In this document: piece by piece, positions 35,021 through 43,328 of the stretch | Position numbering within the stretch: position 1 is the first letter of the stretch | Layout: each line of letters starts with the position of its first letter | NCBI RefSeq assembly: GCF_000472865.1 | Contig: NZ_AXAP01000030.1 | Location: 37,308-101,307, forward strand | DNA from: Bradyrhizobium elkanii WSM2783 | GTDB taxonomy: Bacteria; Pseudomonadota; Alphaproteobacteria; Rhizobiales; Xanthobacteraceae | DNA length: 64,000 nucleotides | Reading direction: 5' to 3' | Notes under the pieces: generated by a model | The model's database searches: none | What the model was told of the DNA's origin: nothing | The model's input: only the letters and a program-made list of their open reading frames with translations | Program-made: the position numbers and the translations under genes

Positions 35021-36415
35021 TCACGCCCCGTTGAGGAATTGCAGCGGATCGACCGGCGATGATCCCTTGCGGATCTCGAAGTGAAGCTGCGGCGAGCTCA
35101 CCTCTCCCGACTGGCCCGACTTGGCAATCACCTGGCCGCGCTTGATCGTATCACCGCGCTTCACCAGCAGCTCACTGGCATGGGCATAAGCGGTGACGTA
35201 GCCGTTCGAGTGCCGCACCAGGACCAGGTTGCCATAGCCCTTCAATTCGTTGCCGGAATAGGCGACCACGCCATCCTCGGCGGCCTTCACCGGCGTGCCC
35301 TCGGGCACCGCGAGGTTGATGCCGTCATTGGATTTGCCGTTGGTCTTGGCACCGTAGCCGGTGATCACCTTGCCGCGGGCCGGCCAGCGGAAGGTCGGCA
35401 ACGAGCTCGTGGTCTCGCTCGGCTTGACCGCCACCGGTTCCGCGGCCGGAGCAGGCGCTTCGACATTCGCCGCGGGCTGGACCAGCCGGGCGCTTTGCGG
35501 CTGGGCGGTCGCAACCACCTTCGGTGCCGGAGCGGCTGGCGCGGCAGCGGGAGCCGGCGCAACTGCCGGCGCCGTGGGCGCGGCCGCAGCGGTCTTGGCG
35601 CCCGGGACGGTCAGCTTCATGCCTGGGCTGAGCCTGGCCGACTGGTCGAGATGGTTGGCCTTGGCAAGCTCGGCCGGCGAGACGTGATGCTGGCGCGCGA
35701 TGCTGTGCAGCGTGTCGCCCTTGTTGACGTAATGGACGCCTCCGACCGTGGCTGCGACCGCGACCGGCTTGCTTGCCGGCGGCGCCACGGCAGGTGCCGG
35801 CGCCGCCGCAACGGCAGCCGGACGCGGGATGACAAGCTGCTGGCCGGGCGACAGCGCGCGCGGCCCTTTGTAGCCGTTGGCGCGCAGGATCTCGGCTGTC
35901 GAGACGTTGTAGCGCTTCGACAGCACTTCCAGCGTATCGCTGGTGCCGACGATGATCGTAGTGCCGCCATGGCCTGCGGGCGCGCGCGCCACCGACTGCG
36001 GCACGGCGGCAGTCGTCTCGAGACGCTGCTGCTGGGGCGCCTCAAGGCGCGGCGGTTGTTGTGGCGGCGCATAGGATGCCACGCCCCGCCCGCCCCCTGA
36101 TACGCCGGAGTTCGAGACCGGATAGGATTGCGGCGCAGCAACCGGCGGCGGCAGCGGCTGGGACTGATAGGGCTGGGACTGCGAATAGGGCGATTGCGGC
36201 CGCGCATATTGCGGCAACTCACGCCGCTCGACCGGCTGCTGCGGCACAGAGCCGGTCGCCTGGGGCTCGAAGGCGAAAGGATTGCTGGAATAGGAGTTTT
36301 GCGAGAAGCGCGTCGACATGTCGCCGCTGCACCCGGCAAAACCGACCGACATCAGCGCCAGCACCGTCACCTGCGGGACGCGGCGCGAGCGAAGCAACTC
36401 GACAAGAGCGGACAT
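35021..36415 (-). CDS. nlpD: NlpD/DipM-like lipoprotein with two LysM and a degenerate LytM (M23) domain
   Basis: Envelope lipoprotein that in related bacteria activates amidases at the division septum. The 464 residues show a lipobox (FAGC, Cys29) after a signal peptide. A Pro/Gln-rich linker, two LysM domains for peptidoglycan binding (about 152-196, LEVLSKRYNVSTAEILRANG; about 225-270, HYVNKGDTLHSIARQHHVS), another Ala/Pro linker and the LytM domain (about 345-460) follow. In the LytM domain the metal-binding His and Asp of the HxxxD motif are replaced (NDGINLA), and the last HxH reads QLHFE. Direct peptidase activity is therefore unlikely, as in E. coli NlpD. It is located downstream of pcm, as in the surE-pcm-nlpD order of many proteobacteria. 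Confidence 0.9.
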   Translation of the reverse strand: MSALVELLRSRRVPQVTVLALMSVGFAGCSGDMSTRFSQNSYSSNPFAFEPQATGSVPQQPVERRELPQYARPQSPYSQSQPYQSQPLPPPVAAPQSYPVSNSGVSGGGRGVASYAPPQQPPRLEAPQQQRLETTAAVPQSVARAPAGHGGTTIIVGTSDTLEVLSKRYNVSTAEILRANGYKGPRALSPGQQLVIPRPAAVAAAPAPAVAPPASKPVAVAATVGGVHYVNKGDTLHSIARQHHVSPAELAKANHLDQSARLSPGMKLTVPGAKTAAAAPTAPAVAPAPAAAPAAPAPKVVATAQPQSARLVQPAANVEAPAPAAEPVAVKPSETTSSLPTFRWPARGKVITGYGAKTNGKSNDGINLAVPEGTPVKAAEDGVVAYSGNELKGYGNLVLVRHSNGYVTAYAHASELLVKRGDTIKRGQVIAKSGQSGEVSSPQLHFEIRKGSSPVDPLQFLNGA

Positions 36416-36525
36416 GGTTACTCACTCGTACGCAACAAAATACTGTTTTGAGTAAACACGTACCGAGTAAATAACCGCTTAACCTTCGGAATAAGGTATT
36501 GGCGCGAGGCAGCAATCCCCAGCCT

Positions 36526-37176
36526 CTACAGTTCCCGCGCCACCCCCGGCAGGGCCGGCACGAAGCGCACATCGACCAGTTCCTTGCGCTCGAAGCCGGT
36601 CTCGGTCCTGGTCACCCGCACCAAGGTCTGGGTACCATGGTGTGGACCGACCGGCGCGATCAGGATGCCGCCGACCTCGAGCCGCTGCAAAAGCTTCTCC
36701 GGAATTTGCTCCATCGCGGCGGTGACGATGATGCGGTCGAAATCGCCACCCCCGGCAGGCACGTCGAAGCCGTCGCCAAGCATGACCTCGATATTGTAGT
36801 AGCCGAGCTTCTCCAGCCGCTGGCGGGCCGTATCGGCCAATGTCCGATAGCGCTCGATGGTCAGCACATGCTTGCACAGCCGCGAGAGGACCGCGGCATG
36901 GTAGCCGGAGCCGGTGCCGATCTCGAGCACCCGGTGCTCCCGGTTGAGTTGGAGCTGTTCGGTCATGTAGGCGACCACGAAGGGCTGGCTGATGGTCTGC
37001 CCGCAGGCAATGCCGAGCGCGCTGTCGCGGTAAGCATGGTCGCGGTCATTGGCCGCGACAAACCGCTCACGCGGCACCTCCTCCATCGCACGAAGCACCG
37101 ACTGGTCGCTGATGCCGCGCCGCCGCAGCGCGAGCTGAAACATCATTTTCTCGGGCGGCTCAGATGTGCTGGCCAT
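36526..37176 (-). CDS. pcm: Protein-L-isoaspartate O-methyltransferase
   Basis: Repairs age-damaged proteins by methylating L-isoaspartyl residues with SAM. The 216-residue product has MMFQLALRRRGISDQSVLRA, motif I LEIGTGSGYHAAVLS and post-I LTIERYRTLADTARQRL. It also has motif II GDFDRIIVTAAMEQIPEKLL and the C-terminal LVRVTRTETGFERKELVDVR. Start: ATG 37176 (MASTSEPPEK) matches the usual family length; ATG 37206 is possible and 37392 is too far. It is 110 bases upstream of nlpD on the same strand. surE lies farther upstream, separated by a response-regulator gene on the opposite strand, which is a small departure from the usual surE-pcm adjacency. Confidence 0.93.
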   Translation of the reverse strand: MASTSEPPEKMMFQLALRRRGISDQSVLRAMEEVPRERFVAANDRDHAYRDSALGIACGQTISQPFVVAYMTEQLQLNREHRVLEIGTGSGYHAAVLSRLCKHVLTIERYRTLADTARQRLEKLGYYNIEVMLGDGFDVPAGGGDFDRIIVTAAMEQIPEKLLQRLEVGGILIAPVGPHHGTQTLVRVTRTETGFERKELVDVRFVPALPGVAREL

Positions 37177-37465
37177 AGCGGGTCTCGTAAGCTTGCTGCG
37201 CGGCATGGTTGCCGAGCACGATCCTAACCGATTAATGCCACACCAACTCGAAATCCCGCGTTGAGGAAAATTTCCCTCACGATCGCGTTCCCTCCCCGGA
37301 ACCATAGCCATGGCGCGGCGTTGGCGAGCAAGTATTTTTATTACCCATATGATCGGCAACGACGCATGATCGAGGCTCTGTGAGGCGAGCATGAGTGCGA
37401 ACGTTTACGTTGCGCCTGCGGGAGATATTTGCGAACGTAGCGCAGGGACAGGCAAGGATTCCGAC

Positions 37466-37843
37466 ATGACTACCGCACGGCCTGAGGGCTGTTCTGTGTT
37501 TCTCGTCGAGGACGAGGTCATGATCCGGATGATGGTCGCCGACATGCTGGAAGAGCTGGGTCACAGCGTTGCGGCCGAGGCCGGGGAAATTTCAGAAGCG
37601 GTCAAGCTCGCGCAATCGACTGAGTTCGACCTCGCGATCCTCGACGTCAATGTCAATGGCAAGGTGATCACGCCCGTCGCGGAATTGATCAACGCGCGTA
37701 ACCGACCCTTCATTTTCGCGACCGGCTATGGCTCGTCAGGCCTGCCGGAGGAATACCGCGATCGGCCCGCGCTGCAGAAGCCATTCCAGCTTGAAACGCT
37801 CGCCCAACTGATCGACAGCACGCTGAAGAGCGCGCCGGTTTAG
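37466..37843 (+). CDS. Stand-alone response-regulator receiver domain
   Basis: A single CheY-like receiver domain with no output domain. From ATG 37466 it has 125 residues: the acidic pocket FLVEDEVMIRMM, phospho-accepting Asp in LAILDVNVNG, the Thr of FATGYGSSG (T-loop position), and Lys in ALQKPFQLETL. A start at 37391 adds 25 residues; both have plausible ribosome sites. It is transcribed divergently from pcm and converges on surE. Such single-domain regulators act as phosphate sinks or phosphorelay shuttles. No kinase gene is adjacent. Confidence 0.85.
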   Translation: MTTARPEGCSVFLVEDEVMIRMMVADMLEELGHSVAAEAGEISEAVKLAQSTEFDLAILDVNVNGKVITPVAELINARNRPFIFATGYGSSGLPEEYRDRPALQKPFQLETLAQLIDSTLKSAPV

Positions 37844-37855
37844 CATCGAATCCGC

Positions 37856-37942
37856 AGCCCGGATGAAGCGAAGCGTAATCCGGGGATCCCTCGCGCATGG
37901 ATACGCAGGCCCCGGATTGCGCTTCGCTTCATCCGGCCTACG
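37856..37942. repeat. Intergenic palindromic repeat (CCCGGATGAAGCGAAGCG type)
   Basis: CCGGATGAAGCGAAGCGTAA then TCCGGGG pairs with CCCCGGATTGCGCTTCGCTT then CATCCGG at the other end, with one mismatch over 27 bases. Elements with this sequence are widespread in proteobacterial genomes. It lies between the convergent receiver-domain and surE genes. Confidence 0.92.
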
Positions 37943-37946
37943 AACC

Positions 37947-38714
37947 CTATTTCAACGTCGATGTCAGCGTTTCCGAAAACGCTTCATCGGTGCGGTCAAG
38001 CCGCAGCGGTGTCACCGACACGTAGTGCGCCCTGAGCGCCGCGAGATCGGTGCCTTCCGCGGGCGTATCCATCATCGCCGTGCGCTCAAAGCCGATCCAG
38101 AAATATGGATTGCCGCGGCCGTCGCGGCGCTCGTCGATCTTCAGGAAACCGAGATTGCGCTTACCCTGCCGGGTGACGCGGATCCCCTTGACGTCGTCAG
38201 GCACGCAGGCCGGAAAATTGACATTGATCACCGTGTTCTTGGGGATGCCGGCATCCATCACCCTGCGCACGATGTCGGGGCCGAATTGCAGCGCGGTGTC
38301 CCAGAGCGGCTTTTCACGGGTCTCGATGCTGAATTCCTGCGACAGCGCGAACGACGGCAGCCCCAGAATGGTGCCCTCGAGCGCGCCGGCGATGGTGCCG
38401 GAATAGACCACGTCCTCGGCGACGTTGCGGCCCTTGTTGACGCCCGACAGCACGAGATCCGGCAGTTTGGCCCCGAGGATATGGCGTGCGCCCATGATCA
38501 CGCAGTCCGTCGGCGTACCCCTGACGGCGAAGTGCCGCGGGCCGATCTCGCGCAGCCGCAAGGGATCGTTCAGCGACAGCGAATGCGATACGCCGGACTG
38601 GTCGAGCTCGGGCGCCACGACCCAGACATCGTCGGACAAAGCGCGCGCGATCTGCTCGACGACCTTCAACCCGGGCGCGTGGATGCCGTCATCATTGGTG
38701 CAGAGAATTCGCAT
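37947..38714 (-). CDS. surE: 5'/3'-nucleotidase SurE
   Basis: Metal-dependent nucleotidase and exopolyphosphatase active on nucleoside monophosphates; a stationary-phase survival protein. The 255 residues carry the metal-binding start MRILCTNDDGIHAPGLKVVE, the Ser-Gly-Val-Ser loop LDQSGVSHSLSL, the RGTPTDCVI strand and VLSGVNKGRNVAEDVVYSGT. These are the usual SurE motifs. It lies downstream of serS and a small unknown gene. The pcm gene follows in the same direction after the receiver-domain insertion. Confidence 0.96.
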   Translation of the reverse strand: MRILCTNDDGIHAPGLKVVEQIARALSDDVWVVAPELDQSGVSHSLSLNDPLRLREIGPRHFAVRGTPTDCVIMGARHILGAKLPDLVLSGVNKGRNVAEDVVYSGTIAGALEGTILGLPSFALSQEFSIETREKPLWDTALQFGPDIVRRVMDAGIPKNTVINVNFPACVPDDVKGIRVTRQGKRNLGFLKIDERRDGRGNPYFWIGFERTAMMDTPAEGTDLAALRAHYVSVTPLRLDRTDEAFSETLTSTLK

Positions 38715-38802
38715 CCGTCAAAATGCCCTGTTCGATCGCCTGTCTTGCCAAAGGTCTTAACCGGCAAACGCCGCAGAGGCAAACCCGGTGACTTGCGGGT
38801 TG

Positions 38803-39192
38803 TTACTGCTTCATCCGGACTCGCCAGGGACGCAGGAATTTGGCGCTGCCGGCGATCCGAAGCTGAGATCCAGTGGTTTTCCGCGGTGGCGGCTCAACGG
38901 CACCAGCCGTTGCAACCTCCGCTTTCCCGGCGACCGGCGCCTCGGGCGCCACGTCGACCTGAGCGGGTGCCGGCGGTTTCGTGTGGCGCTGCCGCGCGAC
39001 CCAAAGCCCTTTGCCGAAATCTACCGGATCGAACCATTTCTGCGCGCCCAGATCGCCCGCGAGCCCCTCGTCCCAGAGCCTCGCGATCTCGATATCGAAC
39101 TTTCCCTCGTGCCTTTGATCGATGAGCTGCATCCCGAAACCGGTGACGGCCCATTGCCGTCCGATCCAGTAGATGTCGCGATGCAGCGCCAT
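38803..39192 (-). CDS. Conserved hypothetical protein between serS and surE
   Basis: A 129-residue protein. The N-terminal half has an acidic/aromatic pattern (MALHRDIYWIGRQWAVTGFG, MQLIDQRHEGKFDIEIARLW). The C-terminal half is Pro/Ala/Val-rich and ends basic (RPWRVRMKQ). No signal or membrane helix is evident. It begins 14 bases after the serS stop, so it belongs to the serS-surE operon by position. No family function is recognised. Its conserved-looking globular half argues for a real gene. Confidence 0.6.
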   Translation of the reverse strand: MALHRDIYWIGRQWAVTGFGMQLIDQRHEGKFDIEIARLWDEGLAGDLGAQKWFDPVDFGKGLWVARQRHTKPPAPAQVDVAPEAPVAGKAEVATAGAVEPPPRKTTGSQLRIAGSAKFLRPWRVRMKQ

Positions 39193-39206
39193 CTTGCAGA
39201 TTCACT

Positions 39207-40550
39207 TCACTTGTCGTGCTCGATCACTTTCAAGCCGCCCATATAGGGCTGCAGCACGTCGGGAACGGCAATCGAGCCGTCCTGCTGCTGATAGTTTTCC
39301 ATCACGGCGATCAGCGCCCGGCCGACCGCGGTGCCGGAGCCGTTCAGCGTATGCACGAAGCGCGGCTTGCCATCGCCGGCGCGATAGCGCGCATCCATTC
39401 GCCGGGCCTGGAAATCGCCGCAGACCGAACAGCTCGAGATTTCACGATAGGCGCCACCATCGCCCTGACCTGAAAATTGTCCCGGCATCCAGACTTCGAT
39501 GTCGTAGGTCTTCTGCGCGGAAAAGCCCATATCGCCGGCGCACAGCGTCATCACGCGATAATGCAGATCGAGCTGACGCAGCACTTCCTCGGCGCAGGCC
39601 AGCATGCGCTCGTGTTCGTCGCGGCTGGTCTCCGGCGTCGTGATCGAGACCAGCTCGACCTTCGTGAACTGGTGCTGGCGGATCATGCCGCGCGTGTCGC
39701 GGCCAGCAGCGCCCGCTTCGGCGCGGAAGCACGGAGTGAGCGCGGTCAGCCGCATCGGCAGCTCTTTTTCGTCGACGATGGATTCGCGCACCAAGTTGGT
39801 CAGCGAGACTTCGGCGGTCGGGATCAATCCGAGCCGTTCGCTCTTCAGCCGCTCTTCACCCGCCGTCAGCAGTTCGCCCTTGATCGCCCAGAACTGATCG
39901 TCTTCGAATTTCGGCAATTGCCCGGTGCCGAACATCACCTCATTGCGCACCAGCAGCGGCGGATTGATTTCGGTGTAGCCGTGCTCATTGGTGTGCAGGT
40001 CGAGCATGAATTGCCCGATCGCCCGCTCCAACCGCGCCAATCCCTTCTTCAGCACGACGAAGCGTGCGCCCGACAATTTCGCGGCCGCCTCGAAATCCAT
40101 GTAGCCGAGAGCGCCGCCGAGATCGTCATGCGGCTTCGGCGCGAAGCCGTACTGCCGCGGTGCGCCGAATACGTGGTGCTGCACGTTGCCGTGCTCGTCG
40201 ACGCCATCAGGCACATCCTGTGCCGGCAGGTTCGGAAGCGCGGCGAGTTGCGTGTTGAGCTCCTCATCGGCAACTTTTGCGGCGGCCTCGAGCTCCGGCA
40301 GCGAGGTCTTGAGGTCGGCGACTTCAGCCATCAGCTTGGCAGCGCGCGCCTCGTCCTTCGCCTTCTTGGCTTCGCCAATCTCCTTGGACGCCGCATTGCG
40401 CCGCGCCTGCGCCTGCTCGGACGCCAGAATTGCCGCGCGGCGCCTCTCGTCGATTGCCAGCAGCGACGGCGACAGGGGCGCAAAGCCGCGCCGGCTCATT
40501 GCGGCGTCGAAAGCTTCGGGGTTGTCGCGGATCGCTTTGATGTCGTGCAT
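39207..40550 (-). CDS. serS: Seryl-tRNA synthetase
   Basis: Class II aminoacyl-tRNA synthetase that charges tRNA-Ser. The 447-residue product starts MHDIKAIRDNPEAFDAAMSR, then the long antiparallel coiled coil (about 28-105). The class II core follows, with motif 2 TPCFRAEAGAAGRDTRGMIR and motif 3 NGSGTAVGRALIAVMENYQQ. The ATG at 40550 is preferred to a GTG two codons earlier. It is separated from tatC (upstream, same strand) by a palindromic repeat, so it may have its own promoter. Confidence 0.97.
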   Translation of the reverse strand: MHDIKAIRDNPEAFDAAMSRRGFAPLSPSLLAIDERRRAAILASEQAQARRNAASKEIGEAKKAKDEARAAKLMAEVADLKTSLPELEAAAKVADEELNTQLAALPNLPAQDVPDGVDEHGNVQHHVFGAPRQYGFAPKPHDDLGGALGYMDFEAAAKLSGARFVVLKKGLARLERAIGQFMLDLHTNEHGYTEINPPLLVRNEVMFGTGQLPKFEDDQFWAIKGELLTAGEERLKSERLGLIPTAEVSLTNLVRESIVDEKELPMRLTALTPCFRAEAGAAGRDTRGMIRQHQFTKVELVSITTPETSRDEHERMLACAEEVLRQLDLHYRVMTLCAGDMGFSAQKTYDIEVWMPGQFSGQGDGGAYREISSCSVCGDFQARRMDARYRAGDGKPRFVHTLNGSGTAVGRALIAVMENYQQQDGSIAVPDVLQPYMGGLKVIEHDK

Positions 40551-40563
40551 GACCACATTCCTA

Positions 40564-40652
40564 CGTCATGGCCGGGCTTGTCCCAGCCATCCACGCCTCG
40601 ATTGCACGGTCTGTAAAAGACGTGGATGCCCGGGACAAGCCCGGGCATGACG
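40564..40652. repeat. Intergenic palindromic repeat between tatC and serS
   Basis: CGTCATGGCCGGGCTTGTCC at the left pairs with GGACAAGCCCGGGCATGACG at the right with one gap, and CATCCACG with CGTGGATG inside. It forms a long hairpin that lies nine bases after the tatC stop codon (read on the minus strand) and 13 bases before the serS ATG. Possible effects are attenuation or terminator function. Confidence 0.9.
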
Positions 40653-40661
40653 AATAACGCC

Positions 40662-41471
40662 CTACTCCGCCGGATTGGCGGCGTTGGGTGTGCCGCCGGT
40701 CGAGGCTTGGGAGGCGGCTGCCTTCTTTTCCACCATGCGCACGGCGATGATCGCGCCCTCATAGAGCGCCAGCAATGGGATCGCGAGCGAGGCCTGGCTC
40801 AGCACGTCCGGCGGGGTCAGGACCGCGGCAATGATGAAAGCGATGACGATGAAATAGCGCCGCTTCTCGCGCAGCATCTTCGACGTCACGATGCCGATAC
40901 GGCCGAGCAGCGTCAGGATCACCGGAAGCTGGAACGCGATGCCGAAGGCGAAGATCAGCGACATCATCAGCGACAGATACTCGCCGACCTTCGGCAGGAG
41001 CTGGATCTGCGCTGTCTCCGCGCCACCCATCTGCTGCATGCCGAGCGAGAACCGCACCAGCATCGGGAGCACCACGAAATAGACCAGCATTGCGCCAGCC
41101 ACGAAGAACACGGGAGTTGCAATCAGATACGGCAGGAACGCGTTGCGCTCGTGCCGATAAAGGCCGGGCGCCACGAACTTGTAGATCTGGGTCGCGACGA
41201 TCGGGAATGAGATGAAGCCGGCGCCGAACAGCGCAAGCTTGAGTTGGGTGACGAAATATTCCAGCAGCGCGGTGTAGATGAATTTCGAATTATCCGGCCC
41301 CGCGACCCAGACGAACGGCCACACCAACACGTTGTAGATCTGCTTGGCGAAGAAGAAGCAGAAGAGGAACGCCACGCCGAATCCGAGCAGCGCCTTGATC
41401 AGCCGCGAGCGCAGCTCGATCAAGTGGTCCATCAACGGCGCCTTGCTGGCTTCGATGTCTTCGGCGCTCAT
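40662..41471 (-). CDS. tatC: Twin-arginine translocase subunit TatC
   Basis: Core receptor for twin-arginine signal peptides. The 269-residue product has six predicted membrane helices and the TatC start APLMDHLIELRSRLIKALLG. It also has LYRHERNAFLPYLIATPVFF and the FGIAFQLPVILTLLGRIGIV segment. The C-terminal tail is polar. The start overlaps the tatB stop by four bases (ATGA). At least one likely Tat substrate, the FAH-family protein at 21.5 kb, is encoded in the same window. Confidence 0.97.
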   Translation of the reverse strand: MSAEDIEASKAPLMDHLIELRSRLIKALLGFGVAFLFCFFFAKQIYNVLVWPFVWVAGPDNSKFIYTALLEYFVTQLKLALFGAGFISFPIVATQIYKFVAPGLYRHERNAFLPYLIATPVFFVAGAMLVYFVVLPMLVRFSLGMQQMGGAETAQIQLLPKVGEYLSLMMSLIFAFGIAFQLPVILTLLGRIGIVTSKMLREKRRYFIVIAFIIAAVLTPPDVLSQASLAIPLLALYEGAIIAVRMVEKKAAASQASTGGTPNAANPAE

Positions 41472-41998
41472 GACGCTTTCGCGCTCTTTTGCATGTCGGG
41501 CACCTCAGGCGTGTCCTGCGGCGCTGCCGGCTCAGCTTCTTTGACGATCGCGAGCGGCTCGTTTGCCGCCGCGTGCGCCTCGGCTTCGACAAAGGTCTCC
41601 GGCGTGGGCGCTGCCGGCGTCGTTGGAATGACCGGCGTATCACTTTCCGATGCCGGCGGCAGAGCGGCCGGCGCATCCGCAGGCTTGACCTCCGGAGGCT
41701 TCTCGATGTCGCCGATCTGCATGGCGTCATTGACGTCCTTCTGCAGCGACGTCATGACGTTATTGCTGGTAAAGCCCGTGGCGGCTTCCTTGACTTCGTC
41801 GAAGCTCTTCTTGAGATCGGCCATCTCGGCCTCGCGCATGGCCTCCTGGAACTGGCCCTGGAATTCGGCGGCCATCCGGCGCGCCTTGCCCATCCACTGG
41901 CCCACCATCCGCAGCACGCCGGGGAGCTCTTTCGGGCCGATGGCGATCAGCGCGACGACCGCGATGACGAGCAGTTCACTCCACCCGATATCGAACAT
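41468..41998 (-). CDS. tatB: Sec-independent protein translocase TatB
   Basis: Membrane subunit that forms the substrate-binding site with TatC. The first helix and amphipathic segment MFDIGWSELLVIAVVALIAI then GPKELPGVLRMVGQWMGKAR define TatB. The remaining part is long, charged and low in conservation (Pro/Ala/Glu-rich, 176 residues in total), as usual for alphaproteobacterial TatB. It overlaps tatC by four bases and follows tatA by 87 bases. Confidence 0.95.
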   Translation of the reverse strand: MFDIGWSELLVIAVVALIAIGPKELPGVLRMVGQWMGKARRMAAEFQGQFQEAMREAEMADLKKSFDEVKEAATGFTSNNVMTSLQKDVNDAMQIGDIEKPPEVKPADAPAALPPASESDTPVIPTTPAAPTPETFVEAEAHAAANEPLAIVKEAEPAAPQDTPEVPDMQKSAKAS

Positions 41999-42085
41999 GA
42001 AAGATTCCGCTCACGCGCAAATGGCCCCCCGCCCTTCTAACAGGATTTGGGGGCGCGCGCGGTTTTTCTCAACGGGACGTCTAAC

Positions 42086-42322
42086 TTAGACGGCCTTGCT
42101 GCCGACGTCCGACCGCGCTGCCGATGGCGCCGCGTTGTGATCGATGGTCTTCACCGGTTCGGCGGGCTTTTCTGCAGTCTTGTCATCGTCCTGCATGCCC
42201 TTCTTGAAGGCCTTGATCCCCTGCGCGACATCGCCCATCAGGTCGGAAATCTTGCCGCGACCAAACAGCAGCAGGACCACTGCGATCACCACGATCCAGT
42301 GCCAAATGCTAAGCGAACCCAT
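42086..42322 (-). CDS. tatA: Sec-independent protein translocase TatA
   Basis: The pore-forming Tat component, 78 residues. The transmembrane helix IWHWIVVIAVVLLLFGRGKI leads to the FGRGK hinge and the amphipathic helix DLMGDVAQGIKAFKKGMQDD. A short charged tail follows. It is upstream of tatB in the tat operon. scpB lies 157 bases upstream on the same strand. Confidence 0.95.
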   Translation of the reverse strand: MGSLSIWHWIVVIAVVLLLFGRGKISDLMGDVAQGIKAFKKGMQDDDKTAEKPAEPVKTIDHNAAPSAARSDVGSKAV

Positions 42323-42479
42323 CCTGCAAACCCTCCAAAGACGACCGGCGCACCGGCCTAAGCTTCGAGCGGAAAGTAGGCCCGCGGGGCGTCAAAAACA
42401 AGGACTCAAGCCGCGGCAAATCGCTGTCGCGGCTACGCAATATTGCTACCGTTAAGCTACGGCGTTCCGGCTGCGGAGG

Positions 42480-43307
42480 TTAGGCTGATTCCTTGCCATC
42501 ATCCTCTGAAGCGCCACCGCCCTCTGAATCCGAATCCTTGGCGGCGCCCTCTGAGTCCGAATCCTTGCTGGCGCCCTCTGCGTCCGAATCCTTGCCACTG
42601 CCCTCCTCGGGCTCGGCAACCGGCGCCAGGAACAGTTCCAGATTGTCGCCGGGCTCGAGGGGATCCTCGTCCTCACGAAGCGTCGGATCGTCCGATGGCG
42701 TCGGAACATTGAAGCCGGAGGGCAGGCGCGAATCCAAGAGACCGGTTCCCTTCAGTTCGTCGAGACCCGGCAGGTCGCCGAGCGCCTCCAGGCTGAACTG
42801 CGAGAGGAACGCTTCCGTCGTGCCGAAGGTGAGCGGCCGTCCCGGCGTCTTGCGGCGCCCGCGGGGGCGGATCCAACCGGTTTCCAGGAGCACGTCGAGC
42901 GTGCCCTTGGAGGTGACCACGCCACGGATCTCCTCGATCTCGGCGCGGGTCACCGGCTGGTGATAGGCAACGATCGCCAGCACCTCGATCGCCGCGCGCG
43001 ACAGTTTTTTCGTCTCTGTGGTCTCGCGCGTCATCAGCCAGGCCAGATCGCCTGCGGTGCGGAAGGTCCATTTGTTGGCAACGCGCACCAGATTGACCCC
43101 GCGCGGGGCGTATTCCGCCTGCAGTTGCGCCAGCGCAGCCTTGACGTCGACGCCCTCGGGCATGCGCTTGGCTAAGGTGGCCTGGTCGATCGGCTCGGCG
43201 GAGGCAAACAGCAGGGCTTCCAGAACCCGCAACTCCTCGGGCCGCGCCTGCGGATCGGTGACGTGCTCCTCGGCATCTTCCATGCGCTTTTCCGCCAGGC
43301 TTGCCAT
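42480..43307 (-). CDS. scpB: Segregation and condensation protein ScpB
   Basis: Regulatory winged-helix subunit that, with ScpA, binds SMC in the condensin complex. The 275-residue product has the ScpB core (VLEALLFASAEPIDQATLAK; AAIEVLAIVAYHQPVTRAEI; RGVVTSKGTLDVLLETGWIR; TTEAFLSQFSLEALGDLPGL). A long acidic tail carries three 9-residue repeats of KDSDSEGA type, encoded by a 27-bp tandem repeat (42520-42600). The start is ATG 43307, because AAGGAGAC lies at ideal distance. That ribosome site sits just after the scpA stop, and a GTG directly at the stop is not needed. Confidence 0.95.
   Translation of the reverse strand: MASLAEKRMEDAEEHVTDPQARPEELRVLEALLFASAEPIDQATLAKRMPEGVDVKAALAQLQAEYAPRGVNLVRVANKWTFRTAGDLAWLMTRETTETKKLSRAAIEVLAIVAYHQPVTRAEIEEIRGVVTSKGTLDVLLETGWIRPRGRRKTPGRPLTFGTTEAFLSQFSLEALGDLPGLDELKGTGLLDSRLPSGFNVPTPSDDPTLREDEDPLEPGDNLELFLAPVAEPEEGSGKDSDAEGASKDSDSEGAAKDSDSEGGGASEDDGKESA
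42520..42600. repeat. 27-bp tandem repeat encoding the ScpB acidic tail
   Basis: Three units of 27 bases, 42520-42546, 42547-42573 and 42574-42600. They share CCCTCTGARTCCGAATCCTTG-like cores with few differences. Nine codons per unit give KDSDSEGAA/S. Copy number changes would preserve the frame. Confidence 0.95.
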
Positions 43308-43328
43308 GGCTCGGTCTCCTTCTTCCAC

